A stretch of DNA of 64,000 nucleotides from Sphingobium sp. (GTDB taxonomy: Bacteria; Pseudomonadota; Alphaproteobacteria; Sphingomonadales; Sphingomonadaceae), in contig JAGIAZ010000006.1 of assembly GCA_017744605.1 (NCBI GenBank), forward strand, positions 106,598 through 170,597, written 5' to 3'. The notes beneath the pieces are model-generated. The model saw nothing but the letters and a program-made list of their open reading frames with translations. It searched no databases and was not told the DNA's origin. A program made the translations under genes and the position numbers. Of the stretch, positions 51,136-61,214 are shown piece after piece (the first letter of the stretch is position 1; each line of letters begins with the position of its first letter).

Positions 51136-53351
51136 ACGATTTTGTCCGCCGTGAACGGCGTCGAGCGCAGGCGCTTGCCCGTCGCCGCGAAGATCGCGTT
51201 GCCGACCGCCGGGATGACCGGCGGCAGCGATGGCTCGCCCAGGCCCGTCGGCGGATTGGCGGTCTGCAGGAACTCGACCACGACATCGCGCGGCGCGAGG
51301 TCGATGCGGGCCAGCGGATATTGGTGGAAGTTGGTCGCGGTGACCGCGCCCTTGTCCACCTTGAGCGCGAGACCCGAGAGCGCCTGGCCGACGCCGTCGA
51401 TGCACGCGCCCTGCACCTGATGCAGGGCGTTGATCGGGTTGACGATCGGGCTGCCAACATCGACCGCGACATAGACCTTGTCGACCGCGACCGTGCCCTT
51501 GTCCGAAACGGTCACGTCCACGATCTCGGCGAAATAGCCGCCATGGCTCAGATAGAAGGCGAAGCCGCGGCCCTTGCCCGGTGCCGAGCCCCTGGGCCCG
51601 GTCCATTTCGCCATCTCGACGACCTTGTTGATGACGCCCTTGGCGCGGCGCGTGTCGAAAGGCGGCGACATGAACCCGCCGCCGCCCGGCACGACCCTGT
51701 CCTCGCCGATGGTCCGCAGCATGAACGTCGGCAAGTCGACGCCGGCCGCCTCGGCGACTTCGTCGAGGAAGCCCTGATAGACGAAGGCGAAGGCGTTGGA
51801 CCCGGGCGCGCGCATCCAGCTCGTGGGCACGTTGCTCGTGATATAAGTGGCACCGAGCAGTGCATCGTCGAGCAGCTGCACCGGGAACTCGGTCGCGGGT
51901 AGGTCGGCGGCGGTGGTCGGCCGTCCGTTCACGCCGGAGGTCACATAATGGCTCTTGAAGGCGACGAGCTTGCCGCTCGCATCGAGCCCGGCGGTGAAAT
52001 CGTGCCAGCCGATTGCACGGTAGAAATCGTGCTGCAGGTCGTCGGTCCGATTGTAGATCAGTTTCACTGGCTTGCCGGGCAGGGCCTTCGCGACCTGCGA
52101 CACGAGCAGCATGTAATCGTTGTTGAGCCGCCGGCCGAACCCACCGCCGCCGCGCAACATGTGAACCGTGATGTCCTCCTGCTTGAGACCGGTCTGGCGC
52201 GTGACGAGACCGAGGCCGAGGCCCGGCCATTGGCTCGACGACCAGATTTCCATCTTGCCGTCCTTGAACAGCGCCGTGCAGTTCTGCGGTTCGAGCGTCG
52301 CGTGGCTCAGATAGGGATAGCTATATTGCGCCTTCACCAGCTTGGCCGCGCCGGCCAATGCCGTCTCGACATCGCCCTTCTTGGCGATCGCGCTGACCGG
52401 CGGCTTGTTGAACGCATCCTGCGCGGCTGCTTCCAGCGTTGCCGACGTGACCTTCTCCTGCTCGGCCTTCGCCCATGTCACCTGCAGGTCGGCGCGCGCC
52501 TTGTTGGCGAGCCACCAACTCGTCGCGATGATGGCCACCGCATCATTGGCGTTGCCTGGATTGTTGCCGCTGTTGACCGGCACGACATCGATGATGCCGG
52601 GCATGGCCTTCACCGTGTCGGCATTGAAGCTCGCCAGCGTGCCGCCGAAAGCCGGGCAGATCTCCACCGCGGCATAGACCATGCCGGGCAAGTGGGTATC
52701 GATGCTGAAGATCGGTTCGCCCTTGGCGATCTTGGGCACATCGACATGGCCTTTGCCTTTGCCCTGGCCGATGATCTTGAAGTTCTTCGGGTCCTTCAGC
52801 TTCACCGTCTTGAGATCGGGTACGGGCTGCTTTGCCGCGTCGGCAGCGAGTTGGGCATAGGTGGTGGACTTGCCGCCCGGGCCCATGACCCTGCCGGCCG
52901 ATGTCGTCAGGGTCGCGGCATCGACGCCCCAGCGCGCTGCTGCCGCATTGACGAGCATCGCCCGCGCGGCGGCGCCTGCCTGGCGGAGCGGCATGAAGTT
53001 TGTCGGGACGGCGGTGCTGCCCACGGCGGCCTGCTGCCCATAGAGCTTCTCATTGAGCAGCGTCTGCTCGATTTTCACCTGGCTCCAGTCGACGTCCAGT
53101 TCCTCGGCGATGATCATCGGCAGCGTCATGCGGATGCCTTGGCCGACCTCGGGATTCTTGGCGCCGATGGTAACCGTGTTATCCGCATTGATGCGCACGA
53201 AGGCGGTGAGGACGCTCGCCTCGCCACCCGGCTTTTCCGTCGCAGCGATGGCGATCTTGGCGTCGAACATGAGCGCTGTGCCGCCCGCGGCAAGGCTGGC
53301 CTTGATGACGGAGCGGCGATCGAGCGCCGACGATGGAACGGTGGCGTTCAT
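51132..53351 (-). CDS. Molybdenum hydroxylase large subunit (IorB / isoquinoline 1-oxidoreductase type)
   Basis: 739 residues with a Tat-type N-terminus (LDRRSVIKASLAAGGTALMF). It matches xanthine-dehydrogenase-family molybdopterin subunits of the IorB class, duplicated half-domains with cofactor contacts in LRGGGGFGRRLNNDY near 395 and WMRAPGSNAFAFVYQ near 505, and the catalytic Glu in GLGEPSLPP near 707. Such enzymes oxidise aromatic N-heterocycles or aldehydes by hydroxylation with water. The iron-sulfur subunit is encoded upstream with a 4-base overlap; there is no FAD subunit gene, so electrons should go to a cytochrome or quinone outside the cytoplasm. Confidence 0.88.
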   Translation of the reverse strand: MNATVPSSALDRRSVIKASLAAGGTALMFDAKIAIAATEKPGGEASVLTAFVRINADNTVTIGAKNPEVGQGIRMTLPMIIAEELDVDWSQVKIEQTLLNEKLYGQQAAVGSTAVPTNFMPLRQAGAAARAMLVNAAAARWGVDAATLTTSAGRVMGPGGKSTTYAQLAADAAKQPVPDLKTVKLKDPKNFKIIGQGKGKGHVDVPKIAKGEPIFSIDTHLPGMVYAAVEICPAFGGTLASFNADTVKAMPGIIDVVPVNSGNNPGNANDAVAIIATSWWLANKARADLQVTWAKAEQEKVTSATLEAAAQDAFNKPPVSAIAKKGDVETALAGAAKLVKAQYSYPYLSHATLEPQNCTALFKDGKMEIWSSSQWPGLGLGLVTRQTGLKQEDITVHMLRGGGGFGRRLNNDYMLLVSQVAKALPGKPVKLIYNRTDDLQHDFYRAIGWHDFTAGLDASGKLVAFKSHYVTSGVNGRPTTAADLPATEFPVQLLDDALLGATYITSNVPTSWMRAPGSNAFAFVYQGFLDEVAEAAGVDLPTFMLRTIGEDRVVPGGGGFMSPPFDTRRAKGVINKVVEMAKWTGPRGSAPGKGRGFAFYLSHGGYFAEIVDVTVSDKGTVAVDKVYVAVDVGSPIVNPINALHQVQGACIDGVGQALSGLALKVDKGAVTATNFHQYPLARIDLAPRDVVVEFLQTANPPTGLGEPSLPPVIPAVGNAIFAATGKRLRSTPFTADKIV

Positions 53352-53824
53352 GCGCTGGCGCTTTCAGCCGGGAGGCCGGCGGCTTCGCGGATCGCGGCGC
53401 GAATGCGCAGATAGGTGGCGCAGCGGCAGATATTGCCGCTCATCGCCTGGTCGATCTGCGCGGTGGTCGGTTTGGGTATCTTCATGAGCAGCGCCGTGGC
53501 GCTCATGATCTGACCGCCCTGGCAATAGCCGCATTGTGGCACGTCATGCGCGATCCACGCGTCCTGGACCTTCTTGCCGATGGGATTTGCGCCCACCCCT
53601 TCCAGCGTCGTGATCGGCTTGCCCGCCGCCTGGCGGATGGGTGTGATGCAACTGCGCGTCGCCACGCCATTGATATGCACGGTGCAGGCGCCGCACAGGC
53701 CCATGCCGCAGCCGAATTTGGTGCCTTGCATGTCGAGGTCTTCGCGCAGGGCCCACAGCAACGGCTTGTCAGGATCGGCGTCGACAGTGCGCGCTTTTCC
53801 ATTGATGATAAGGACCGTGGGCAT
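53348..53824 (-). CDS. [2Fe-2S] small subunit of the molybdenum hydroxylase (IorA-like)
   Basis: 158 residues from ATG 53824. The plant-type ferredoxin centre has Cys39, Cys44, Cys47 and Cys59 (FGCGMGLCGACTVHIN, then RSCI). The second centre has CGYCQGG and GNICRCATY motifs. This is the usual two-cluster small subunit that links the molybdenum site to an electron acceptor. Overlaps the large-subunit start as ATGA. Confidence 0.92.
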   Translation of the reverse strand: MPTVLIINGKARTVDADPDKPLLWALREDLDMQGTKFGCGMGLCGACTVHINGVATRSCITPIRQAAGKPITTLEGVGANPIGKKVQDAWIAHDVPQCGYCQGGQIMSATALLMKIPKPTTAQIDQAMSGNICRCATYLRIRAAIREAAGLPAESASA

Positions 53825-53940
53825 ATCGTCTCCTGCTGCGCGGTTCAGCGGCGCTCGAGGCAGCATGCGGGTGCCATCGCTTTGTTGTCAACGTCCGTCG
53901 CAGGACAATATGACGCGTGATGCAAAAGCGCGAAGTTCGG

Positions 53941-53960
53941 CTATATTGCATACAATATAG
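53941..53960. promoter_or_regulatory. Palindrome CTATATTG-CATA-CAATATAG upstream of xdhC
   Basis: Perfect 8-base arms with a 4-base centre, ending 9 bases before the xdhC GTG and 117 bases before the divergent iorA-like start. The TTGxATACAA core resembles GntR/FCD-type sites. It sits over the xdhC ribosome site, so it could also block translation as a hairpin. Confidence 0.5.
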
Positions 53961-53969
53961 GGAGGGGCA

Positions 53970-54887
53970 GTGAGCGACATTGATGACATCGTCTCGGCGG
54001 CGCGGGCCTGGAGCGGCCAGCGTATGGCGCTCGCGACGGTGATCGAGAGCTGGGGCTCGGCGCCGCGCCAGCAAGGCGGCCATATGCTGATTGCGCGAGA
54101 CGGGCGCTTTGCTGGCTCCATTTCCGGCGGCTGCGTCGAATATGACATTTTCGCCGCAGCCGAGCAGGTGATGGCCGGTGGCGCGCCGAGCCTTCATCGC
54201 TATGGTGAAGAAGGGAATAGTCCTTGGGAACCGAGCCTGCCTTGCGGGGGTGAGGTCGTCATTCTTGTCCAGCCTGTCGGGCCGCACGGTTTTCCGCCGC
54301 AACTGTTCGAAGCGATGGCGCGCGCGCATGAGGCGGGCCGGCCGATTACGCTTTCGACCGATCTTGCGACCGGTGTGACCGTCGAGGGAGAGCATCCCGG
54401 CCAGTTCGTGAATGTCTATGCCCCCGCGCGCCGCCTGCTCATCGTCGGTGCGGTACAGATTGCCCAGTCACTCGCCGCAATTGCCCGCACGGTGGGTTTC
54501 GACGTCATCGTCAACGATCCGCGCGAGCGGTTCCTCACGCCGGAGCGTTTCCCCGGTGCGACGTTGGTTGATGCTTGGCCGGACGAGGCTGTGCGCGCCT
54601 TTGTACCGAACGCCCATTCGGCGGTCGTGGCGCTGAGCCATGACATCAAGATCGATGATCCCGCGCTTTCGGCCGCGCTCAAATATCCAACCGGCTATGT
54701 CGGGGCACTCGGATCGCGGGCGAACCAGGTGCGGCGGCTGGAGCGGCTTGGCGCGCTGGGCATCGGCGCCGAGGATCTGGCGCGGATCGATGGACCGGCG
54801 GGCGTGCCGATTGGCGGACTCGGACCGCAGGAGATCGCGCTCTCGATCGCGGCGGGCATGGTGAAGGGTCTGCTTGGCCAGCGTTGA
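53970..54887 (+). CDS. XdhC-like molybdenum cofactor maturation protein
   Basis: 305 residues from GTG 53970 with GGAGGGG upstream. XdhC signatures: SWGSAPRQQGGHMLI near 29, FAGSISGGCVEYD near 46-58, SLPCGGEVV near 86, and a Rossmann fold near 150 (LLIVGAVQIAQSLAAIAR; the usual GAGxxA loop is altered) ending DIKIDDPAL and YVGALGSRANQVRRLE. XdhC proteins load sulfurated molybdopterin cofactor into hydroxylases, and the hydroxylase genes lie divergently next door. Confidence 0.9.
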   Translation: MSDIDDIVSAARAWSGQRMALATVIESWGSAPRQQGGHMLIARDGRFAGSISGGCVEYDIFAAAEQVMAGGAPSLHRYGEEGNSPWEPSLPCGGEVVILVQPVGPHGFPPQLFEAMARAHEAGRPITLSTDLATGVTVEGEHPGQFVNVYAPARRLLIVGAVQIAQSLAAIARTVGFDVIVNDPRERFLTPERFPGATLVDAWPDEAVRAFVPNAHSAVVALSHDIKIDDPALSAALKYPTGYVGALGSRANQVRRLERLGALGIGAEDLARIDGPAGVPIGGLGPQEIALSIAAGMVKGLLGQR

Positions 54888-55464
54888 AGGCCTCGTCGTC
54901 GCCCTGCTCGCGGCGGGGCGCTCGGGGCGCTTCGGCGCTGCTGACAAACTGACGGCGCTGCTCGCGGGTAGGCCCCTCATCGATTGGGCAGCGGACGCCG
55001 GGCGGTCCGTCAATGCGGCCCAGCACTTTGTGGTGACCGGCCCTGACATGCCTCAGATATTCTGTCCGGACGGCTACGTCCCGCTGGTCAATCTTGCCGC
55101 AGAAGAGGGGCTTGGCTCCTCCCTGCGTATGGCGGCGCGTCATGCGCGCGAGACCGGCGCATCGGCACTGCTCGTCCTTCTGGCGGATATGCCGTTCGTG
55201 CGCCCGTCACATCTGTCCCTATTGATCGCGACCTTTGACATCGATCCGGCGATCCCGGTGTTCAGCCGCGCGCCCGGCAATGCCGCGCAGCCGCCTGCCA
55301 TCTTGCCCTCAGCCTTGTTTCCGACACTGGAGGCGCTCGGCGGCGATAGCGGCGCCCGCAGCCTCGCGCGCGGCGCGACGCTTGTCGAAGCGCCCGCCGA
55401 CACGCTCATCGACGTCGATACGCCTGCCGACCTTGCGCTCTGCGCACAGTTGCTCGGGCGTTAG
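54874..55464 (+). CDS. MobA/MocA-like nucleotidyltransferase for molybdopterin cofactor
   Basis: 196 residues from TTG 54874, overlapping xdhC by 14 bases. Nucleotide-binding motif VVALLAAGRSGRFGAADKL near 8-26, then ALLVLLADMPFVRP near 95-108. This family transfers a nucleotide (CMP or GMP) to molybdopterin, making the dinucleotide cofactor used by the neighbouring hydroxylase. Its stop overlaps the convergent etfA stop (TTAG), leaving no terminator space. Confidence 0.85.
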   Translation: MASVEGLVVALLAAGRSGRFGAADKLTALLAGRPLIDWAADAGRSVNAAQHFVVTGPDMPQIFCPDGYVPLVNLAAEEGLGSSLRMAARHARETGASALLVLLADMPFVRPSHLSLLIATFDIDPAIPVFSRAPGNAAQPPAILPSALFPTLEALGGDSGARSLARGATLVEAPADTLIDVDTPADLALCAQLLGR

Positions 55465-56390
55465 AGTTTCTCGGTCAGCTCCGGCACGATCTGGAAGAGA
55501 TCGCCGACCAGGCCGATGTCCGCCACACCGAAGATCGGCGCATCCTCGTCCTTGTTGATCGCAACGATGGTCTTCGAGTCCTTCATGCCCGCGAGATGCT
55601 GGATCGCGCCGCTGATGCCGATGGCGATATAGACCTCCGGTGCGACGATCTTGCCGGTCTGGCCGACCTGATAGTCGTTCGGGACGTATCCCGCGTCGAC
55701 CGCCGCGCGGCTTGCGCCGACCGCGGCGTTGAGCTTGTCGGCCAGCGGATCGATCAGCTTGTGATAATTCTCGCCGCTGCCCAGGCCTCGGCCGCCCGAG
55801 ATGATGATCTTGGCGCTGGTGAGCTCGGGCCGGCTGGACGTGTCGAGTTCGGCCGAGACGAAGCTGGCCGTGCCCGCGTCTCCGGGGCCGGAAACGGCTT
55901 CGGTGGCAGCCGAGCCGCTGCTTGCCGCTGCCTTGGCGAAGGCGGTGCCGCGGACGGTGATGACCAGCTTCCTGTCGCTCGTCTTGACCGTTGCAATGGC
56001 GTTGCCGGCATAGATGGGCCGCGTGAACGTGTCCGGACCCTCGACCGAGAGGATATCGGAGACCTGCATGACATCGAGCAGCGCCGCGACACGCGGGGCG
56101 ATGTTCTTGCCGGTGGTGGTGGCGGGCGCGAGGAAGGCGTCATGCTCTTCCATGAGCTTCGCAGCGAGCGGCGCGACATTCTCCGGCAGCGTGTTCGCAT
56201 AGGCCGCGTCGTCGGCGACCAGCACCTTGCCGACGCCGGCGATCTTGCTCGCTGCTTCCGCCACGGCACCGCAACCAGAACCTGCGACCAGCAGGTCGAC
56301 ATTGCCCAACTGGCTGGCGGCGGTCACGGCAGCAAGCGTGGCATCCTTGAGCGACTTGTTGTCATGCTCGACCAGGACCAGCGTCTTCAT
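55461..56390 (-). CDS. etfA: Electron transfer flavoprotein alpha subunit
   Basis: 309 residues. The C-terminal FAD domain is typical: [20 protein letters not shown] near 197-216, [20 protein letters not shown] near 229-248, and [20 protein letters not shown] near 279-298. With EtfB it accepts electrons from acyl-CoA and other flavin dehydrogenases and passes them to the quinone pool. It starts within the last bases of etfB (ATGA overlap). Confidence 0.95.
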   Translation of the reverse strand: MKTLVLVEHDNKSLKDATLAAVTAASQLGNVDLLVAGSGCGAVAEAASKIAGVGKVLVADDAAYANTLPENVAPLAAKLMEEHDAFLAPATTTGKNIAPRVAALLDVMQVSDILSVEGPDTFTRPIYAGNAIATVKTSDRKLVITVRGTAFAKAAASSGSAATEAVSGPGDAGTASFVSAELDTSSRPELTSAKIIISGGRGLGSGENYHKLIDPLADKLNAAVGASRAAVDAGYVPNDYQVGQTGKIVAPEVYIAIGISGAIQHLAGMKDSKTIVAINKDEDAPIFGVADIGLVGDLFQIVPELTEKL

Positions 56391-57136
56391 GCGCCCACTC
56401 CCAATTCCTTGAGCCTGGCAACAAGCTCGTCGACGCTCTTCACCTTGATGCCAGCCTTGCGAGCGGGCGGTTCGCTGACCTTGAGGGTCGTCAGGCGCGG
56501 CGCCATGTCGACGCCGTAATCGGCTGGCGTCTTCTGCGCGAGCGGTTTGGACTTGGCCTTCATGATGTTGGGCAGCGAGGCATAGCGAGGCTCGTTGAGG
56601 CGCAGGTCCGTCGTCACGATGGCCGGTAGCTTAAGCGACACTGTCTCCAGGCCGCCGTCGATCTCGCGGGTCACGGCAACCTTGTCGTCCGCGACTTCGA
56701 CCTTGCTGGCGAACGTGCCCTGCGGCCAGCCGAGCAAGGCCGCGAGCATCTGGCCGGTCTGGTTGCTGTCGTCGTCGATCGCCTGCTTGCCGAGGATGAC
56801 CAGGCCCGGCTGTTCTTCAGCCGCGATCGCCTTGAGGATCTTCGCAACGGCTAGCGGTTCAGCGACACCGTCATGCACGACCAGGATCGCGCGATCGGCG
56901 CCCATGGCAAGGGCGGTGCGCAGTGTCTCCTGCGCCTTCGCTTCGCCGATGGAGACCGCGATGACTTCGGTCGCCACGCCCTTTTCCTTGAGACGCACCG
57001 CTTCCTCGACGGCGATCTCATCGAACGGGTTCATGCTGAGCTTGACGTTGGCGAGATCGACGCCGCTGCCGTCCGCCTTCACGCGGGGCTTCAGATTATA
57101 ATCGAGCACCCGCTTCACGGGCACGAGGATCTTCAT
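56387..57136 (-). CDS. etfB: Electron transfer flavoprotein beta subunit
   Basis: 249 residues from ATG 57136 (AGGAGAGGCCCC upstream); an extended frame from 57163 would add nine unlikely residues. Family motifs: [13 protein letters not shown] at the start, [19 protein letters not shown] near 30-48, [20 protein letters not shown] near 112-131 and [19 protein letters not shown] [21 protein letters not shown]-binding partner of EtfA. Confidence 0.95.
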   Translation of the reverse strand: MKILVPVKRVLDYNLKPRVKADGSGVDLANVKLSMNPFDEIAVEEAVRLKEKGVATEVIAVSIGEAKAQETLRTALAMGADRAILVVHDGVAEPLAVAKILKAIAAEEQPGLVILGKQAIDDDSNQTGQMLAALLGWPQGTFASKVEVADDKVAVTREIDGGLETVSLKLPAIVTTDLRLNEPRYASLPNIMKAKSKPLAQKTPADYGVDMAPRLTTLKVSEPPARKAGIKVKSVDELVARLKELGVGA

Positions 57137-57240
57137 GGGGCCTCTCCTGACACAGGCTGGCAATCTAGGTTACGGGCGCGGGAAGGTCAAAAAGGGGCGG
57201 CATATTCTCCTCTCCCCGAAGAGGGCGAGGATAGACAGCT

Positions 57241-58437
<1,197 letters not shown>

Positions 58438-58518
58438 GGGGCGCTTTCTTGACAGCCGAAATGGTTCGGCGCGGCTCTAGCGCCGATCCGTTCGCAAATG
58501 GTCGGCAAAGTTGCGAAG

Positions 58519-58842
58519 TCAGATGCCGAACGCGCAGCTCAGGGCAGCCGCCGCGGTGATGCGCATGATCTCGGGATCGTTGAGCGCGCGGATCTGGTGC
58601 ATGAGCTGATCGTAGCTGGTGCGGCGCGGATCGAGGCGGCCGACCCGGCTCAGCGAATTGAGCTTCATCAGCTGGCCGACGCTGAGATCGCGCGCCATGG
58701 GCCTTGCCATGCAGGTCGCCATGCCGTCGGGCAGGCCCGCGGAGATAAGGCCGTTGCGGAGCTTCGCTTCGGCACCGCCGCATCCGGCGAGGAGGAGGGC
58801 GGCGGCGAGCGCGGGCAGGGCGAGGCGGCGGGATGTGATCAT
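58519..58842 (-). CDS. Small putative lipoprotein
   Basis: 107 residues from ATG 58842. Signal with lipobox at residues 16-20 (LLLAGC), so probably a lipoprotein. The mature part has four further cysteines or charged helices (GMATCMARPMARDLSVGQL) and no family I recognise. Located between sucC and the CHRD gene on the minus strand. Confidence 0.6.
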   Translation of the reverse strand: MITSRRLALPALAAALLLAGCGGAEAKLRNGLISAGLPDGMATCMARPMARDLSVGQLMKLNSLSRVGRLDPRRTSYDQLMHQIRALNDPEIMRITAAAALSCAFGI

Positions 58843-58893
58843 GGCCGCGCTATAGCAGAGTGCGGCCTGACGGGAAGCTGAACGGGCCGGGCG

Positions 58894-58911
58894 TTCCCGC
58901 CTTCGCGGGAA
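58894..58911. repeat. Short REP-like hairpin (TTCCCGC-CTTC-GCGGGAA)
   Basis: Perfect 7-base arms with a CTTC loop next to GTCATT/AATGAC, the form of a widespread proteobacterial repeat. It lies downstream of the CHRD gene (minus) and may also act as its terminator. Confidence 0.65.
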
Positions 58912-58978
58912 TGACGAAAGGGACAACGGCAAAGGACGCGACCGGCGGCCGCGCCCCTCCCTTCGCGAGCCCTGGGGC

Positions 58979-59398
58979 TCACTTGAAATTGTTCACCGGG
59001 CTCAGCGTGGCGAGCAGGGTGGTCGAGGCGTCCTTGATGCTGATCGCATAGTCGGTGGGGTTGGCGATCACCTGCTTGGCGACTTCGGGGTCGATGTCCG
59101 AGCAGCCGGCGACTTCGCCGTTGCGGGCATTCTTGAACGCGACGACCGTGGTCGAACCCTTGACGAGCGCGCCGGTCACGGCGCCGTTCAGGCCGGTCGG
59201 CTCGGCCGCATAGCAGACCTTGCGGGCCTTCCAGTCGATCTGGATCGAGGCCGAACCACCGCCCGAGCCGCCCTTGAGCGGGATCACGGCGTTGGTCAGC
59301 ACGCTGCTGTCGTCCGCAACGGGAATCGCGGAGGCGAGCGCGCCGGTGGCGACCAGGCCGGCAGCGGCGACAGCAAGCAGAATGCGGGTACGGGACAT
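58979..59398 (-). CDS. Exported CHRD-domain-like protein
   Basis: 139 residues with a signal peptide (ILLAVAAAGLVATGALASA). The mature protein is a CHRD-like beta domain: IPLKGGSGGGSASIQIDWKA near 39-58, VCYAAEPTGLNGAVTGALVK near 62-81, ending in AISIKDASTTLLATLSP. CHRD domains are secreted beta-sandwich units of uncertain role. Expected in the periplasm. Confidence 0.75.
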   Translation of the reverse strand: MSRTRILLAVAAAGLVATGALASAIPVADDSSVLTNAVIPLKGGSGGGSASIQIDWKARKVCYAAEPTGLNGAVTGALVKGSTTVVAFKNARNGEVAGCSDIDPEVAKQVIANPTDYAISIKDASTTLLATLSPVNNFK

Positions 59399-59974
59399 CC
59401 AGGTCTCTCCTCAACTCAGGGCGGCCAGTGGCTGGCCTTGGAATTTCGCGTGGATCCGGGACGCCATTTCCGGCGACCCGCAAATCCGGACATTGTCATT
59501 TTGCACGGGGCGTGAGGCGAGGCAAGCCGCCGATGAGTCCCCGCGCCGATTCTCATCACACACTGTGGCATAGTTGCTAAAGTCATCTGCGGGCAAGCCC
59601 CGATTGCGCCCATGCGTCCTTCCTGCCGCCCGCTATGGCGCGGCCGTCGATCGTGGCGATCGCGCTTTGGCAGTGCCTCGCCTTCGCGCGGGTGCGAAAG
59701 AAGCGGGCAGCTGCCGCGGAGGAATCGCCCGCACGTCCAGACCCTGCCCACCGTTCGGGTCGAGCGCGGTCGAGACAGGGTCAACGCCATGCGGTTCTCG
59801 ACGGCGCTTCGAACCGAACGGAGAGCGGGTTCCACACGCCCCGAAGGATCAGTTCGCCTATCGCCCTCGGATCGCGGGGCTTCCGTCGCCCGGCACGGCC
59901 TGTATGAAGATTTCAACATCGCGACACTTTCTTGCTGGAAGGTTCCGAAGGTTCGGGGTCCAGGGACGGAAAAA
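59399..59974. other. Intergenic region without a recognised gene
   Basis: 576 bases with no frame I can support; the long plus-strand frame from 59612 runs antisense to the gene at 59975 and has no protein character. One palindromic repeat lies inside it (59751-59821). Confidence 0.6.
59751..59821. repeat. 71-base palindromic intergenic repeat
   Basis: Outer arms CCGTTCGG (59751-59758) and CCGAACGG (59814-59821) are perfect; inner segments GGTCGAGA and TCTCGAC pair partly. Similar in style to the repeat at 45992-46071 (CCGTTCG...CGAACGG), so both may belong to one dispersed family. Confidence 0.6.
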
Positions 59975-60742
59975 TCAACGCCTGCGGCCACGGCGCGCGG
60001 GCCGGTGGCCGCATGTGTCGAGACCGAAGAAGGCTTGCCTGTTCGCCTCTTCCGCGACCGGATCGCGGCCCGACTTGATCATGTGGCCGGCCGTCTCCGC
60101 CGCCTCGAGCTGGCGCCAATAGCCGGGCGTCCCCGGCATGCCGGCCTCGATGCCGCGATAGCCGGGCCTCGGCGGGCAATTGGTGGCCGCGAAGGCGCCC
60201 ATGTCCCACACCTCGTAGCGAGTGGGCGAGAGATCGCCGGGCGCCTGTGCGCCGGCCTCCAGCGCCGCCATGCCGCGATCCCAATCGGTGCGCAGCGCGC
60301 GGCGGGCGCGGCTGTGCTCCAGCATATTGGCCCCATTGCGGATGAGCGCCATGAGCAGCCCGTCATGATGGACGCGCTCCTCGCCGATCTGCTCGCCATG
60401 ATAATAGAGCGGGCGCACCGTGCCGTTGATCGCGCGGTCCAGCGCCACGGAGACGAGCCGGTTGAACCCGCACTCCAGCGCGGCTTCCCAGGCCGCAGAG
60501 AAGGCCTGCGCATCGGGCCGGCGGCGCAGGCGCCAGGCGGATTGCGGCGTCTTGCCCGCGGCGCGCGCGGCAGCGGCGACGCAGGCGGTCTCCGCCAGGG
60601 TCTCGATGAAGAGGCGCTGGCGGCGCGGCGTCCAGCCGTCCGAGCGGCTGCGGACGGGGACCAGGGCCGTGTCGGTCAGGATCGGGGCCGGATCGGCATC
60701 ATGCGGGGATGCGGATGGGGGCGGGGGCGCTTTGCGCGGCAT
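59975..60742 (-). CDS. Hypothetical protein with terminase-small-subunit-like helix-turn-helix
   Basis: 255 residues from ATG 60742; a longer frame from 60985 overlaps the preceding gene out of character. An N-terminal proline-rich tail (MPRKAPPPPSASPHDADPAP) leads to a helical region: WTPRRQRLFIETLAETACV near 38, then AAARAAGKTPQSAWRLRRRP near 60, which reads like a DNA-binding helix-turn-helix similar to phage terminase small subunits. The rest (ALDRAINGTVRPLYYHGEQI, then LLMALIRNGANMLEHSRARR) has no known domain. It is basic at the end (RRGRRR). Possibly phage-derived and domesticated. Confidence 0.6.
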   Translation of the reverse strand: MPRKAPPPPSASPHDADPAPILTDTALVPVRSRSDGWTPRRQRLFIETLAETACVAAAARAAGKTPQSAWRLRRRPDAQAFSAAWEAALECGFNRLVSVALDRAINGTVRPLYYHGEQIGEERVHHDGLLMALIRNGANMLEHSRARRALRTDWDRGMAALEAGAQAPGDLSPTRYEVWDMGAFAATNCPPRPGYRGIEAGMPGTPGYWRQLEAAETAGHMIKSGRDPVAEEANRQAFFGLDTCGHRPARRGRRR

Positions 60743-61085
60743 GGGGCTTGTCCTCCGGAAGAGCGGGAAGACAGGCCAGATATGATGGGACGGGGCGTGT
60801 AGGACAGCGGATTTCGCGACCGCTACCAGCTCCGCCGGCGTCCCTGATCGCCTTGAGAAGGGCCTTCTTGCGCTCGGTGCGGCGATTGCCGGCATTGCGG
60901 GGGATATCGGCGTCGGTGATGTCGAGCTCTGCGCGGCGCGCGGCGATACGGCGCCCGAGGTTTTCCATGTCGATTGCTTTCGCATGATGCGCCTTCAGGG
61001 CGGCGATCACCTCCTCGTGCGGAATGGACGGGCGCGGGTCGGCCAGCGCCTCCGCGATCCGCGCCTCAAGCGGCGCGTCGGGCAT
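60699..61085 (-). CDS. Hypothetical protein with antitoxin-like N-terminus
   Basis: 128 residues from ATG 61085. Residues 1-35 (IAEALADPRPSIPHEEVIAA) resemble the N-terminus of many small alphaproteobacterial antitoxins, and the middle (DADIPRNAGNRRTERKKALL) resembles a phage-type DNA-binding segment. The C-terminus is low in complexity. It overlaps the start of the next gene by 44 bases, so its C-terminal end may be wrong. Function unknown. Confidence 0.5.
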   Translation of the reverse strand: MPDAPLEARIAEALADPRPSIPHEEVIAALKAHHAKAIDMENLGRRIAARRAELDITDADIPRNAGNRRTERKKALLKAIRDAGGAGSGREIRCPTRPVPSYLACLPALPEDKPHAAQSAPAPIRIPA

Positions 61086-61214
61086 TTCGGCTTCGGTTTC
61101 GGAGTCATTGCCCTTTGCTATGGGCCGTCATTCTTATCATCGCGAACGGTGGACCGGCCGCCGTCTTGCTCCGGCGTGGGCCAGTGTGTACATATATGGC
61201 AAAGGATGCACATC

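Noticed and set aside
59612..60802. 396-codon plus-strand frame
   Set aside because: Arg-rich, crosses a palindromic repeat, antisense to the gene at 59975-60742; no start signal or domain.
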